Shown here: positions 27,938 to 36,428 of the stretch, in pieces | Numbering within the stretch: position 1 is the stretch's first letter | Layout: the number at the start of each line of letters is the position of its first letter | Assembly: GCF_018614575.1 (NCBI RefSeq) | Contig: NZ_JAGGOJ010000038.1 | Span: 1 to 62,421, forward strand | Direction of reading: 5' to 3' | Source: Streptomyces sp. ISL-10 | Lineage (GTDB): Bacteria; Actinomycetota; Actinomycetes; Streptomycetales; Streptomycetaceae | Length of the DNA: 62,421 nt | Notes under the pieces: generated by a model | Database searches by the model: none | Seen by the model: only the letters and a program-made list of their open reading frames with translations | Told to the model about the DNA's origin: nothing | Translations under genes and position numbers: made by a program

Positions 27938-30900
27938 ATGACCGAGCTCTTGCACGGCCGCGTCGACGGCGCCGCCCCGTTTCCCATGACCGAGACCCAG
28001 CAGGCACTGATGATCGGGCGGGGCGAGGGAGTGGAGCTGGGCAGCATCGGCTGCTACGGGTACTTCGAGTGGGAGCGCGCCGATCTGGACCCGGAACGGC
28101 TGGTGACGGCCTGGCGGCGGGTGGTCGCCCGCCACGACATGCTCCGCGCGGTCGGCCGCAGTGACGGCACCCAGCAGGTGCTCCAGGACCCGCCGCCCTA
28201 CGATGTACCGGTCCTCGACCTGCGGGGGCTGGATGCGGCCGATGCCGAGCGGCGGCTCGGAGCGCTGCGGTCGCAGATGAGCCACCGGGTGTTCCCGGTC
28301 GGCAGCTGGCCGCTGTTCGACCTGCGGATCATCCGCCTGCCCGGCGAGGGGAACCTCAGCCGCATCCATCTCGGTATCGACCTCCAGGTGCTGGACGCCT
28401 CCAGCGCCTTCCAGGTGCTCTTCCCCGACCTGATCGATCTCTACGAGAACCCGGATGCCGAGCTGCCCGCGCCGGGCATCACGTTCGCCGAGTACGCGCG
28501 CTGGCGTGCCGAGGACATGCCTCACACCGAGACGTTCCGCGCGGCCCGGGACTACTGGCTCCAGCGGGTGCCCGAGCTGCCGCCCGCCCCGTCGCTGCCG
28601 TCCGGAGGCGCCCGCGACGGCGAGGTCCGCTTCGCGCGCCACGAGCACCGGCTCTCCCCCGCCGACTGGCAGCGGCTGCGCCGCGTGGCCGGGGAAGCGG
28701 AGCTGACCCCGTCCGTGCTGCTCACCGCCGCGTTCGCCGAGGTGGTGCGGTGCTGGGCCCAGGAGGCCGACTTCACCCTCAACTACCCGGTCTTCGAACG
28801 GCCCCGGGTGCACGAGGACATCGGCGGGGTCCTCGGCGACTTCACCAACGCCGTGCTGCTGGCGGCGGACAGCTCCGGCGCGACCTTCCTGGACCGTGCG
28901 CACGCCCTGCGCGACCAGTTGCACCGCGACATGGAGCACGGCGCCTTCAACGGGGTGCGGGTCCTTCGCGAGCTGACCCGGCTGCACGGCGTCGGCGACC
29001 AGGCCGGCATGCCGGTCGTCGTCACCAGCCTGCTGGACTACCCGGTCCGCCGCCCGGTCACCGACCTGGGCCGCGAGGTCTACTCGATCTCGCAGACCCC
29101 GCAGGTCTCCCTGGACGTCCAGCTGCGCGAGCTGGACGGCGAGCTGCGGATCATCTGGGACTACGTCGACGGCGCCTTCGCCCCCGGCTTCACCGAGGCG
29201 GCGTTCGGCGTGTACGTCGCCCTGCTCCAGCGCCTCACCGACGACCCGGCCGCCCTGCACACCGACCGTTTCGACCTGATCCCGCCGGCCGAGCGCGAGT
29301 TGCGCCGCCGGATCAACGACACGTCCGGGCAGATCCCGTACACCACCCTGCACGATCTTTTCGCCGAGCAGGCCGCGCGCACGCCCGACGCCGAGGCCGT
29401 GGTCGACGCGAAGCGCCGGCTGACCTACGCCGAACTCGCCGCCTACGCCTGGCGCATCGGCCACCGGCTGCGCCGGCACGGTGCAGAGCCCGGGGAGCTG
29501 GTCGCCGTGGTGATGGAGAAGGGCTGGGAGCAGTACGCGGCGGTCTACGGCGTCCTGGCGTCCGGCGCCGCCTACCTTCCGCTCGACGCGTCCGTGCCCC
29601 CGGATCGGCTGCGCAGGCTGCTCGCCGACGCGGGCGTGGACAAGATCCTCACCCAGTCCTCGCTGGAGACGCGGATCGCCTGGCCGCCCAACGCCCGGCG
29701 CTACCGGGTGGACCAGGACTTCGAGGTCGGCGCCGCCACCAGGCCCGAGACCGCGCAGAGTCCCGCGGACCTGGCGTACACCATCTTCACCTCGGGCTCG
29801 ACCGGCGAGCCCAAGGGCGTCATGGTCGACCACATCGGTGTGGTCAACCTGATCCGCGATGTCGCCGAACGATTCGGCATCGACGCGTCCGACCGGCTGC
29901 TGGCCGTCTCCGGACTGCACTTCGACGCCTCGATCTACGACGTGTTCGGGGTCCTGACCCAGGGCGGCACCGTCGTGATCCCGCCGCCGTTCCAGCACGC
30001 CCAGCCGGACGTGTGGGCCGATCTGGTCGCCGCCGAACGGGTCACGCTCTGGAACTCCGTGCCCGTGCTGATGGAACTCCTCGTCGGTGAGGCGGAGGTG
30101 CGCGAGCGACGCGGCGGCGGCCGGCCGCTCGAGTCCCTGCGTCTGTCGGTTCTCTCCGGCGACTGGATCCCCCTGACACTGCCGGACCGGCTGCGCGCCC
30201 AGAGCCCGCGGATCCAGGTCGTGGGCTCGGGCGGCCCGACGGAGACGATCTGCTGGTCGCTGTTCCAGCCGATCGGCGAGATCGACCCGTCGTGGACGAG
30301 CATCCCGTACGGCACGCCCATCACCAACCAGCGCTACTACATCGTCGACGGCACCGCCCATGAGCGTCCGCTCGGCGTGGTCGGCGAGATGGCGGTGGCC
30401 AGTGACGTGGGTCTGGCACTCGGCTACTGGGGGGACGACGAACGCACCCGCAGCCGCTTCATCCGGCTGCCCGAGACGGGTGAACGTGCCTATCTGACCG
30501 GCGACCTGGGCCGGTACCTGCCCGACGGCAGCATCGAGATCCTTGGCCGGGACGACTTCCAGGTGAAGGTGCAGGGCCATCGGATCGAGCTCGGTGAGAT
30601 CGAGGCCGCGCTGCGCCAGGACCCGCGGGTCTCCGCGGCCGTCGTGGTCGCCCCGGCCAGCTCCCACGGCGTACGCCGGCTGCACGCCTATGTCGTCTCG
30701 GCGCAGGCCCGCTCCGGCTCCGTCTCCGGTTCCGTCTCCGGCTCCGGCTCCGGTTCCGGCTCCGGTTCCGGTTCCGGTGAACAGATCCTGGCCCAGCTCA
30801 CCGAACACCTGCCGGCGTACATGGTCCCGTCCGCGATCACGGTCCTGGACGAGCTGCCCCTGACCCGCAACGGCAAGGTGGACCGACTGCTGCTGGGGTC

Positions 30901-31357
30901 CACCGCCGGGGCGCAGCACAGCGCCGAGGACCCGGCCGGGGCGAGGAGCGACGAGGAGCCGGGCGACGCACTGGAGCTGGTGCTGTGCGCGGCGGTCGGC
31001 GACATCCTCGGCCTCGACCGGGTGGTCCCGGGCGACAACTTCTTCAAGCTGGGCGGGGATTCACTCAGCGGCACCCGGCTGGCCGGGCTGCTCCAGGAGC
31101 TGCTCGGGGTTCCCGTACCGGTCAAGACCGTGTTCCAGACCCCCGTCGTCGCCGAGCTCGCCGGAAAGATCGCGGCCGACGAGGAGTACGGCGACGGGGC
31201 GGTGGCGGCCGCGCAGGCGCTGGCCGAGATGTCCCCGGACGACACCGACAGCCCGGCCGGCCCGGCCGCGGCCCCCGGGGCGGGCAGGCCGGCCGACGCC
31301 GCCGCCGCTCCGGACCGGACGGCCGGCTCCAGCGACTCCAGGAGAGGACAGTCATGA
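27938..31357 (+). CDS. NRPS module Cy-A-PCP (heterocyclising)
   Basis: This 1,139-aa one-module NRPS has a heterocyclisation domain (residues about 10-440), not an ordinary C domain: the HHxxxDG site is replaced by DLQVLDASS (D147, D152), the DxxxxD motif, and the family block SQTPQVSLDVQ is present. The A domain (about 470-990) has TSGSTGEPKG near 617 and pocket regions FDASIYD, WNSVP and LSGDWIP, the layout of Cys/Ser-type pockets; Ala replaces the Leu common in Cys pockets (FDLSVYD). The PCP has GGDSLSG near 1040. It would therefore form a thiazoline or oxazoline ring. The ATGA overlap with the SHMT-like gene argues that its substrate is made by that enzyme, probably alpha-methylserine giving 4-methyloxazoline. 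Confidence 0.92.
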   Translation: MTELLHGRVDGAAPFPMTETQQALMIGRGEGVELGSIGCYGYFEWERADLDPERLVTAWRRVVARHDMLRAVGRSDGTQQVLQDPPPYDVPVLDLRGLDAADAERRLGALRSQMSHRVFPVGSWPLFDLRIIRLPGEGNLSRIHLGIDLQVLDASSAFQVLFPDLIDLYENPDAELPAPGITFAEYARWRAEDMPHTETFRAARDYWLQRVPELPPAPSLPSGGARDGEVRFARHEHRLSPADWQRLRRVAGEAELTPSVLLTAAFAEVVRCWAQEADFTLNYPVFERPRVHEDIGGVLGDFTNAVLLAADSSGATFLDRAHALRDQLHRDMEHGAFNGVRVLRELTRLHGVGDQAGMPVVVTSLLDYPVRRPVTDLGREVYSISQTPQVSLDVQLRELDGELRIIWDYVDGAFAPGFTEAAFGVYVALLQRLTDDPAALHTDRFDLIPPAERELRRRINDTSGQIPYTTLHDLFAEQAARTPDAEAVVDAKRRLTYAELAAYAWRIGHRLRRHGAEPGELVAVVMEKGWEQYAAVYGVLASGAAYLPLDASVPPDRLRRLLADAGVDKILTQSSLETRIAWPPNARRYRVDQDFEVGAATRPETAQSPADLAYTIFTSGSTGEPKGVMVDHIGVVNLIRDVAERFGIDASDRLLAVSGLHFDASIYDVFGVLTQGGTVVIPPPFQHAQPDVWADLVAAERVTLWNSVPVLMELLVGEAEVRERRGGGRPLESLRLSVLSGDWIPLTLPDRLRAQSPRIQVVGSGGPTETICWSLFQPIGEIDPSWTSIPYGTPITNQRYYIVDGTAHERPLGVVGEMAVASDVGLALGYWGDDERTRSRFIRLPETGERAYLTGDLGRYLPDGSIEILGRDDFQVKVQGHRIELGEIEAALRQDPRVSAAVVVAPASSHGVRRLHAYVVSAQARSGSVSGSVSGSGSGSGSGSGSGEQILAQLTEHLPAYMVPSAITVLDELPLTRNGKVDRLLLGSTAGAQHSAEDPAGARSDEEPGDALELVLCAAVGDILGLDRVVPGDNFFKLGGDSLSGTRLAGLLQELLGVPVPVKTVFQTPVVAELAGKIAADEEYGDGAVAAAQALAEMSPDDTDSPAGPAAAPGAGRPADAAAAPDRTAGSSDSRRGQS
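30713..30778 (+). repeat. hexanucleotide Ser-Gly repeat inside the A domain
   Basis: TCCGGN and TCCGTC hexamers repeat about ten times and encode a Ser-Gly/Ser-Val run in the small lobe of the A domain, just before ILAQLTEHLPAYMVP. It is an in-frame microsatellite that could change length. Confidence 0.75.
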
Positions 31358-32754
31358 CGTTCACGCTGCCCGCACCGTTCGAAGCACCGGCCGGCGACCG
31401 CACCCGCCCGGCCGCGGGCCTCCCGCAGGACGGACCCGACCTCGTCGACTTCGCCGGCCGCGCCGCCGCCCGGCTCCGGCAGACGGACGCCGCCCTGTAC
31501 GAGCTGCTGAACCGGGAGTCGGCCCGCCAGAACGACACGTTGATGATGGTCGCCGCCTCCAGCGTCGCCGACCCCTCGGTGCTCGCCTGCGGCGGCAGCG
31601 CGCTGGGCAACCTCACCGCCGAGGGCTATCCCGGCGGGCGGTACCACGCCGGCTGCCAGGTGGCCGACGAGATCGAGCAGCTGGCGATCGAGCGGGCCTG
31701 TGCGGCGTTCGGCGCCAGGGACGCGATCGTCCAGCCGCACTCCGGGTCGTCGGCGAACCTCGCGGTGCTCACCGCGCTGCTGGGCCCTGGTGACACGCTG
31801 CTCGGCCTGGACCTGGACTGCGGCGGTCATCTCACCCATGGCTCTCCCGCCTCGGTCAGCGGCCGCTACTACCGGGCGAAGGGCTACCGCGTCACCCCGG
31901 AGGGGCTGCTCGACTACGACCAGATCCGTGAACTGGCCCTCGAACACCGGCCCAAGCTGATCGTCTGCGGTGCGAGCGCGTATCCCCGCAGCATCGACTT
32001 CGCCCGCTTCCGCGAGATCGCGGACGAGGCCAACGCCTACCTTCTGGCCGACATCTCCCACATCGCAGGCCTGGTCGCCGCCGGGTTGCACCCCAGCCCC
32101 ATCGATCACGCCCACATCACCACCACCAGCACCTACAAGCAGTTGTACGGCCCGCGCGGCGGGCTGATCCTCCTCGGCCGCGACGCCCGCAAGGCCGGGC
32201 CGGAGCGGGGCACCCTCGCGGCCACCATGCGCCGGGCCGTGTTCCCCTTCACCCAGGGCACGCCGGACCTGGCATCGGTGGCGGCGAAGGCACGCGCACT
32301 GGACTTCGTGGCGGGCCCCGACTTCGCCGAGCTGGCCAAACGGCTCGCGGACGGCGCCCAGGCCATCGCCGAACGGCTCCTGGAACGCGGCATGCGGCTG
32401 GTCACCGGCGGCACCGACACCCACATGGTGCTCATCGACCTGCGCGGCACCGGCCTGACCGGGGACGTCGCGGAAGAGGCCCTGGAGTCCTGCGGGATCG
32501 TCGTCAACCGCAACCGCGTCCCCGGCGACACGACGCCCGTGCGCACCACGGGCGGTCTGCGGCTCGGCAGCAACACGCTCGCCGCCCGTGGCATGGACCG
32601 CGGCGCGGCCGCCGCGTGCGCGGACCTGGTGGCCGACGTGCTCGACGCGCTGCGGGCCGGCTCCGGGGTGCTCCCCGAAGCGGTGCGCGCCGCGGTGCGC
32701 ACCCGCGTCACCGAGCTGTGCGCCCGCTACCCCATCCCGGGGTACCTGTCGTGA
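31354..32754 (+). CDS. SHMT homologue, probable alpha-methylserine synthase
   Basis: This 466-aa PLP enzyme of the serine hydroxymethyltransferase family aligns over its whole length. The PLP lysine is K262 in TTTSTYKQLYGPRGG (usual TTTTHK), with ADISHIAGLVAAG before it and VQPHSGSSANLAV near residue 127. E90 in AEGYPG, matching Glu57 of E. coli GlyA, is kept. Two active-site tyrosines differ: the equivalent of Tyr55 is T88 and of Tyr65 is H98 (RYHAGC, usual RYYGGC). A Tyr-to-Thr change there is associated with use of D-Ala to make alpha-methylserine, so this is probably a specialised enzyme and not the housekeeping GlyA. Starts in an ATGA overlap with the Cy-A-PCP gene; role predicted to match FmoH of JBIR-34/-35. 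Confidence 0.88.
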   Translation: MTFTLPAPFEAPAGDRTRPAAGLPQDGPDLVDFAGRAAARLRQTDAALYELLNRESARQNDTLMMVAASSVADPSVLACGGSALGNLTAEGYPGGRYHAGCQVADEIEQLAIERACAAFGARDAIVQPHSGSSANLAVLTALLGPGDTLLGLDLDCGGHLTHGSPASVSGRYYRAKGYRVTPEGLLDYDQIRELALEHRPKLIVCGASAYPRSIDFARFREIADEANAYLLADISHIAGLVAAGLHPSPIDHAHITTTSTYKQLYGPRGGLILLGRDARKAGPERGTLAATMRRAVFPFTQGTPDLASVAAKARALDFVAGPDFAELAKRLADGAQAIAERLLERGMRLVTGGTDTHMVLIDLRGTGLTGDVAEEALESCGIVVNRNRVPGDTTPVRTTGGLRLGSNTLAARGMDRGAAAACADLVADVLDALRAGSGVLPEAVRAAVRTRVTELCARYPIPGYLS

Positions 32755-33440
32755 CGTTCAGCGGCTTTCCGCCCTCGGCGCTGCGCCTGTACGCGGACCT
32801 CGTGCAGGACAACACTAAGCAGGCGTGGCGGCTGCGCCATCGGGCCGTCTACGAGCGTGACGTACGCACGCCGATGGAGGAGCTGGCCGCAGAACTGTCC
32901 GCGGACTTCGCCGAGTACGCCGGTCCGGACGGGGTGAGCGTGCTCGGCCACGTCCGGGACACCCGGATGTCCCACGACAAGTCCCCGTACAAGACCTACC
33001 AGGGCGGTTACCTCGATGTGCTGCCCTGTCTGGGCTTCTGGGTGCATCTGGACCGCGACGGACTGTACGCCTCCGGGCGCTATTACCCCTACGGCGGTGA
33101 CGAGGTCGCCCGCTACCGCGCCGCCGTCGACGAGGAGGAGGGCGGCGCGGAACTGGCCGCCGTCGCCGTGCGGTTGAAAGAGGCGGGCTTCGTCATCGGC
33201 GGCGACCGGCTGAAGTCCCGCCCGCGCGGTGTGCCGGCGGACCATCCCCGGCTGGACCTGCTGCGGCATCGCAGGATCGACGCCGGGCGGCGGCTCGGTC
33301 CGGGGGCCGACCTCCGTTCGGCCCGCGCCGCGGACTTCGTCCGCGAGACCTGGCAGCTCGTGCGCCCGCTGCTGGACTGGGCCGCGGCCCGCAAGCTCAC
33401 CCCGGTTCCCCGAGGCCAAGGAGCTGACGTACCGTCATGA
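32751..33440 (+). CDS. DUF2461 family protein
   Basis: This 229-aa protein matches the DUF2461/TIGR02453 family (FSGFPPSALRLYADL at the start; SHDKSPYKTYQGGYLDV near 80-95; YYPYGGDEVARYR near 113). No biochemical function is established for the family. The start is a GTG overlapping the SHMT stop (GTGA), and it is itself overlapped by the aldolase gene. The coupling suggests it belongs to the operon, but its role in biosynthesis is unknown. Confidence 0.8.
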   Translation: MTFSGFPPSALRLYADLVQDNTKQAWRLRHRAVYERDVRTPMEELAAELSADFAEYAGPDGVSVLGHVRDTRMSHDKSPYKTYQGGYLDVLPCLGFWVHLDRDGLYASGRYYPYGGDEVARYRAAVDEEEGGAELAAVAVRLKEAGFVIGGDRLKSRPRGVPADHPRLDLLRHRRIDAGRRLGPGADLRSARAADFVRETWQLVRPLLDWAAARKLTPVPRGQGADVPS

Positions 33441-34531
33441 CTGCCGAGACCGTTGATCTGCGCAGCGACACCGTCACCCGGCCCACGCCCGGCATGCGCA
33501 GGGCCATGGCCGCCGCCGAGGTCGGCGACGACCTGTTCGGCGAGGACCCCACTGTCCATGCGCTGGAGGAACGGGTGGCCGGCCTGTTCGGATTCCCCGG
33601 CGCCCTGTTCGTCCCGTCGGGCGTGATGGCGAATCAGATCGCGCTGCGGCTGCTCGTCGCCCCCGGCCAGGAGGTCGTCTGCGACGCGGAGGCGCACATC
33701 CTGGCCCATGAGGAGGGCTCGCCCGCGCGCTACGGGGGGATCCAGACGCGGACCGTGTCCGGCGAGCGGGGCCTGATCGGTGTCGAGGCGCTGGCCGGGA
33801 TCCTGCGACCGGGCAACGCGTACACCGTCGGCACGCGGGCGGTGGCGGTCGAGCAGACCCATACCAGGGCGGGCGGCACCGTGTACCCGCTGCACACCCT
33901 GCGCGCGGTGCGCAGACTGACAGCGGAGTCGGGGATCTCGGTGCACATCGACGGCGCCCGGATCTGGAACGCGCACGCCGCGACTGGCACCCCGCTGGCC
34001 GAGTACGGCGCGCCGGTCGCGGACACCCTCGCGGTCTGCCTGTCGAAGGGACTCGGCGCGCCGGTGGGGTCGGTGCTGCTGACGTCCGCCGAACTCCTGC
34101 CGAGAGCCAGGTCGTTGCGGCATGGTCTGGGGGGTGGCATGCGGCAGTCGGGCATCCTGGCCGCTGCCGGCCTGCACGCCCTGGACCACCACCTGGAGCG
34201 CTTCGCCGAGGACCACGCCAACGCGGAGCTGCTCGCGACGGGGTTGCGTGCGGCGGGGTTCGCGGTACGACCCCAGGAGACCAACATCGTTCTCGTCGAG
34301 ACGCCCGGCGCCGAGGACGTCGTGGCACGGGCGGCGCGGGAAGGAGTGCTGGTGACCGCGCCGGGTCCGGGAGTGGTCCGGCTGGTCACGCATCTGGATG
34401 TCGGAAGACAGGCGTGCCGTCGTGCCGTGGAGGTCCTCGCCGCCGTTATGGGTGAGGGCCGTCCCCGGACACGGAGGCCCGCGGCCACAGGGCAAGCACA
34501 GCAAAGGGAAGAGAGCGAAGTAGCGGTATGA
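33437..34531 (+). CDS. ltaE: L-threonine aldolase-type PLP lyase
   Basis: This 364-aa fold-type I PLP enzyme is of the low-specificity L-threonine aldolase/beta-eliminating lyase family. It has LRSDTVTRPT at the N terminus, GDDLFGEDPTV near 32, the aspartate of HIDGARIWNA near 175 that binds the PLP nitrogen, and the Schiff-base lysine in CLSKGLGAPVGS near 201. Such enzymes interconvert beta-hydroxy amino acids with glycine plus an aldehyde. It could supply a beta-hydroxy amino acid monomer, or cleave a by-product of the adjacent SHMT-like enzyme. It starts in an ATGA overlap. Confidence 0.88.
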   Translation: MTAETVDLRSDTVTRPTPGMRRAMAAAEVGDDLFGEDPTVHALEERVAGLFGFPGALFVPSGVMANQIALRLLVAPGQEVVCDAEAHILAHEEGSPARYGGIQTRTVSGERGLIGVEALAGILRPGNAYTVGTRAVAVEQTHTRAGGTVYPLHTLRAVRRLTAESGISVHIDGARIWNAHAATGTPLAEYGAPVADTLAVCLSKGLGAPVGSVLLTSAELLPRARSLRHGLGGGMRQSGILAAAGLHALDHHLERFAEDHANAELLATGLRAAGFAVRPQETNIVLVETPGAEDVVARAAREGVLVTAPGPGVVRLVTHLDVGRQACRRAVEVLAAVMGEGRPRTRRPAATGQAQQREESEVAV

Positions 34532-35109
34532 GTCTGGAAGTTCTGCCGGCGACCGCCGGGCGTTGGGACGATCTGCAGGCGGTTCTGCAGCCGAAGAAGA
34601 GCGCGCACACATGCTGGTGCATGGCGTGGCGGCTGACCACCGGCGACTACGGCCGGATGACCGCCGACGAGCGGGGCGCGCACATGCGCTCCCTCGTCGA
34701 GGCGGCCGATCCCCCGCCCGGCGTGCTGGGTTACCTCGACGGGGAGGTGGCCGGCTGGTGCAATGTGGCGCCGCGCAAACAGCTGGACCGTCTGACGTCG
34801 TCGAAGACGATCACACCGGTCGACGACGCTCCCGTGTGGTCGGTGACCTGTTTCGTCGTGCGCAAGGACTTCCGGGGCAAGGGTGTCGCCTCGGGTCTGC
34901 TGGAGGGCGCGGTGGAGCATGCCCGGAGCAACGGTGCTCCGGCGGTGGAGGGTTACCCCGTGGATCCCGAGGGCGGCCGGGTGAACCCGACGCTCGCGTA
35001 CGTCGGCACGATGGAGATGTTCGAGCGGGCCGGCTTCCGCCGGGTGAAGAGGACGGAGGCCAAGAGCGACAAGCGGTACCGCTGGGTGATGCGCCGCGAC
35101 CTGGACTGA
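34528..35109 (+). CDS. GNAT-family acetyltransferase
   Basis: This 193-aa protein has the GNAT fold: VTCFVVRKDFRGKGVASGLL (residues about 108-127) contains the acetyl-CoA-binding RGKGVA, and the C-terminal AYVGTMEMFERAGF is typical. A Cys-rich TCWCMAW lies near residue 28. It overlaps the aldolase gene by ATGA and closes the operon. It could acetylate the product for self-protection or be a tailoring enzyme. The substrate is unknown. Confidence 0.82.
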   Translation: MSLEVLPATAGRWDDLQAVLQPKKSAHTCWCMAWRLTTGDYGRMTADERGAHMRSLVEAADPPPGVLGYLDGEVAGWCNVAPRKQLDRLTSSKTITPVDDAPVWSVTCFVVRKDFRGKGVASGLLEGAVEHARSNGAPAVEGYPVDPEGGRVNPTLAYVGTMEMFERAGFRRVKRTEAKSDKRYRWVMRRDLD

Positions 35110-35148
35110 CGGGCGGGGGCGTCGACGGGGGCCGCGGTACGCGGCCTG

Positions 35149-35183
35149 GGGAAGGGGCTTCCGCGCAGCGGGAGCCCCTTCCC
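35149..35183. terminator. hairpin terminator
   Basis: A perfect 11-bp inverted repeat (35149-35159 with 35173-35183) lies 40 bases after the GNAT gene. It ends the Cy-A-PCP operon. The remaining 174 bases up to the converging dehydrogenase show nothing else. Confidence 0.75.
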
Positions 35184-35357
35184 GCGTGGGCCCGTATGCC
35201 CGAGCCGCCGCCCTCGTGCACACTCTCGGCCAGCGGTGACTCGAACGTCCAAAACCCGCCGTTCGCCTGCGGCGTCGCTGTCATGTACCTCAACGCGGGC
35301 AGGATCCAGGGACGACCCGGGAATCGTCGAATGGTCCTTCAAGCAGCTCTTCAGGCA

Positions 35358-36428
35358 TCACCGGCTGTCGTCGTGACCTTCACCGGAGGAAGACTGGCCG
35401 CTGCCTGCGTCGGTCACGGGGGCGGGCCGGCCGGTGTGGAGGGATCGGTAGGCGGCGAGGACTGTTTCAAGAGTGCGCAGTCCACTCTCCCCGTCGGGGT
35501 GGGCGCGTTGTCCGGTGCGGGCGGCGGTGAGGAAGCTGTTGAGCATGGCGGCGTCGAGGTCGATGCCGCCGGGCTCCCAATGGGGTGTGGCGCGGTGGGT
35601 GTCGTAGCCGGTGAGGAGCGGTGGAAAGGCGTCGAACTCGACCAGCGCCCGCTCAGCGACGCAGGTGAGGGTCAGGCCGCCCCAGGTGGGGTGGGTGGCC
35701 GGGTGGCTCCAACTGCAGTCGATGGTGGCGACGAGGCCGCGCGGATAGGTCAGCGTGATCAGGCCGGCGGACTCGACGCCTCCTGCTGTGTCGTCGCGGT
35801 GGGGGGTGAGGTGGTTGTTGGCCACCGCGTAGACATGTGTGGGTTGTTCGCCGTCGAGAAGGATGTCGAGAAGGTCGGCGATGTGGACGGTGTGGTCCAT
35901 GATCGCACCGCCTCCGGAGAGGGCCGGGTCGGCGAACCAGGAGCGCTCCAGGGCGGGCGGGGAGGAGTTGTTGACGCCGTGGACGCTGAGGAGCCGGCCG
36001 AGGGAGCCGCCTGCGAGGGTGTGCCGCAGGGCGGTGAAGGCCGGGTGGAAGCGCACGGGGTAGGCGGTCATGAGGCTGACGCCCGCCGTCTCGCAGGCTT
36101 CGATCATGGCCCGGGCGTCGGCCTCGGTGGTGGCCAAGGGCTTTTCGCACAGGATGTGCGCCCCCGCGGCTGCCGCCTGCTCGACGAGGTGCCGGTGCCG
36201 GGTGTTCTCACTGACGACGATGACGGCCCGAGGACGTTCGGCGAGGACCGCTTCGTAGCTGGACCGGTAGGAGACGCCCAGTTCGTCGGCGAGGGCCTTG
36301 CCCCGCTTGAGGTCACCAGGCTCCGCGTCCGGGTCGGTGGCGATCAGTTCGATGTCGCTGCGGTCGCGCAGCAGCCGCAGGTACGTTTCCGCGTGGACAT
36401 GTGCGAAGGACAGGACGGCGACCTTCAT
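35358..36428 (-). CDS. Gfo/Idh/MocA dehydrogenase B
   Basis: This 356-aa NAD(P)-dependent sugar dehydrogenase-type protein has a Rossmann N terminus (KVAVLSFAHVHAETY; the usual GxGxxG is replaced by SFAHVH), HILCEKPLATT near 98 with the catalytic lysine, and a C-terminal substrate domain. It starts at ATG 36428 within an ATGA overlap with the previous dehydrogenase. It is the last gene of the - strand sugar operon. The altered glycine loop suggests a changed cofactor grip. The substrate is probably a sugar or sugar phosphate brought in by the adjacent PTS. Confidence 0.85.
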   Translation of the reverse strand: MKVAVLSFAHVHAETYLRLLRDRSDIELIATDPDAEPGDLKRGKALADELGVSYRSSYEAVLAERPRAVIVVSENTRHRHLVEQAAAAGAHILCEKPLATTEADARAMIEACETAGVSLMTAYPVRFHPAFTALRHTLAGGSLGRLLSVHGVNNSSPPALERSWFADPALSGGGAIMDHTVHIADLLDILLDGEQPTHVYAVANNHLTPHRDDTAGGVESAGLITLTYPRGLVATIDCSWSHPATHPTWGGLTLTCVAERALVEFDAFPPLLTGYDTHRATPHWEPGGIDLDAAMLNSFLTAARTGQRAHPDGESGLRTLETVLAAYRSLHTGRPAPVTDAGSGQSSSGEGHDDSR

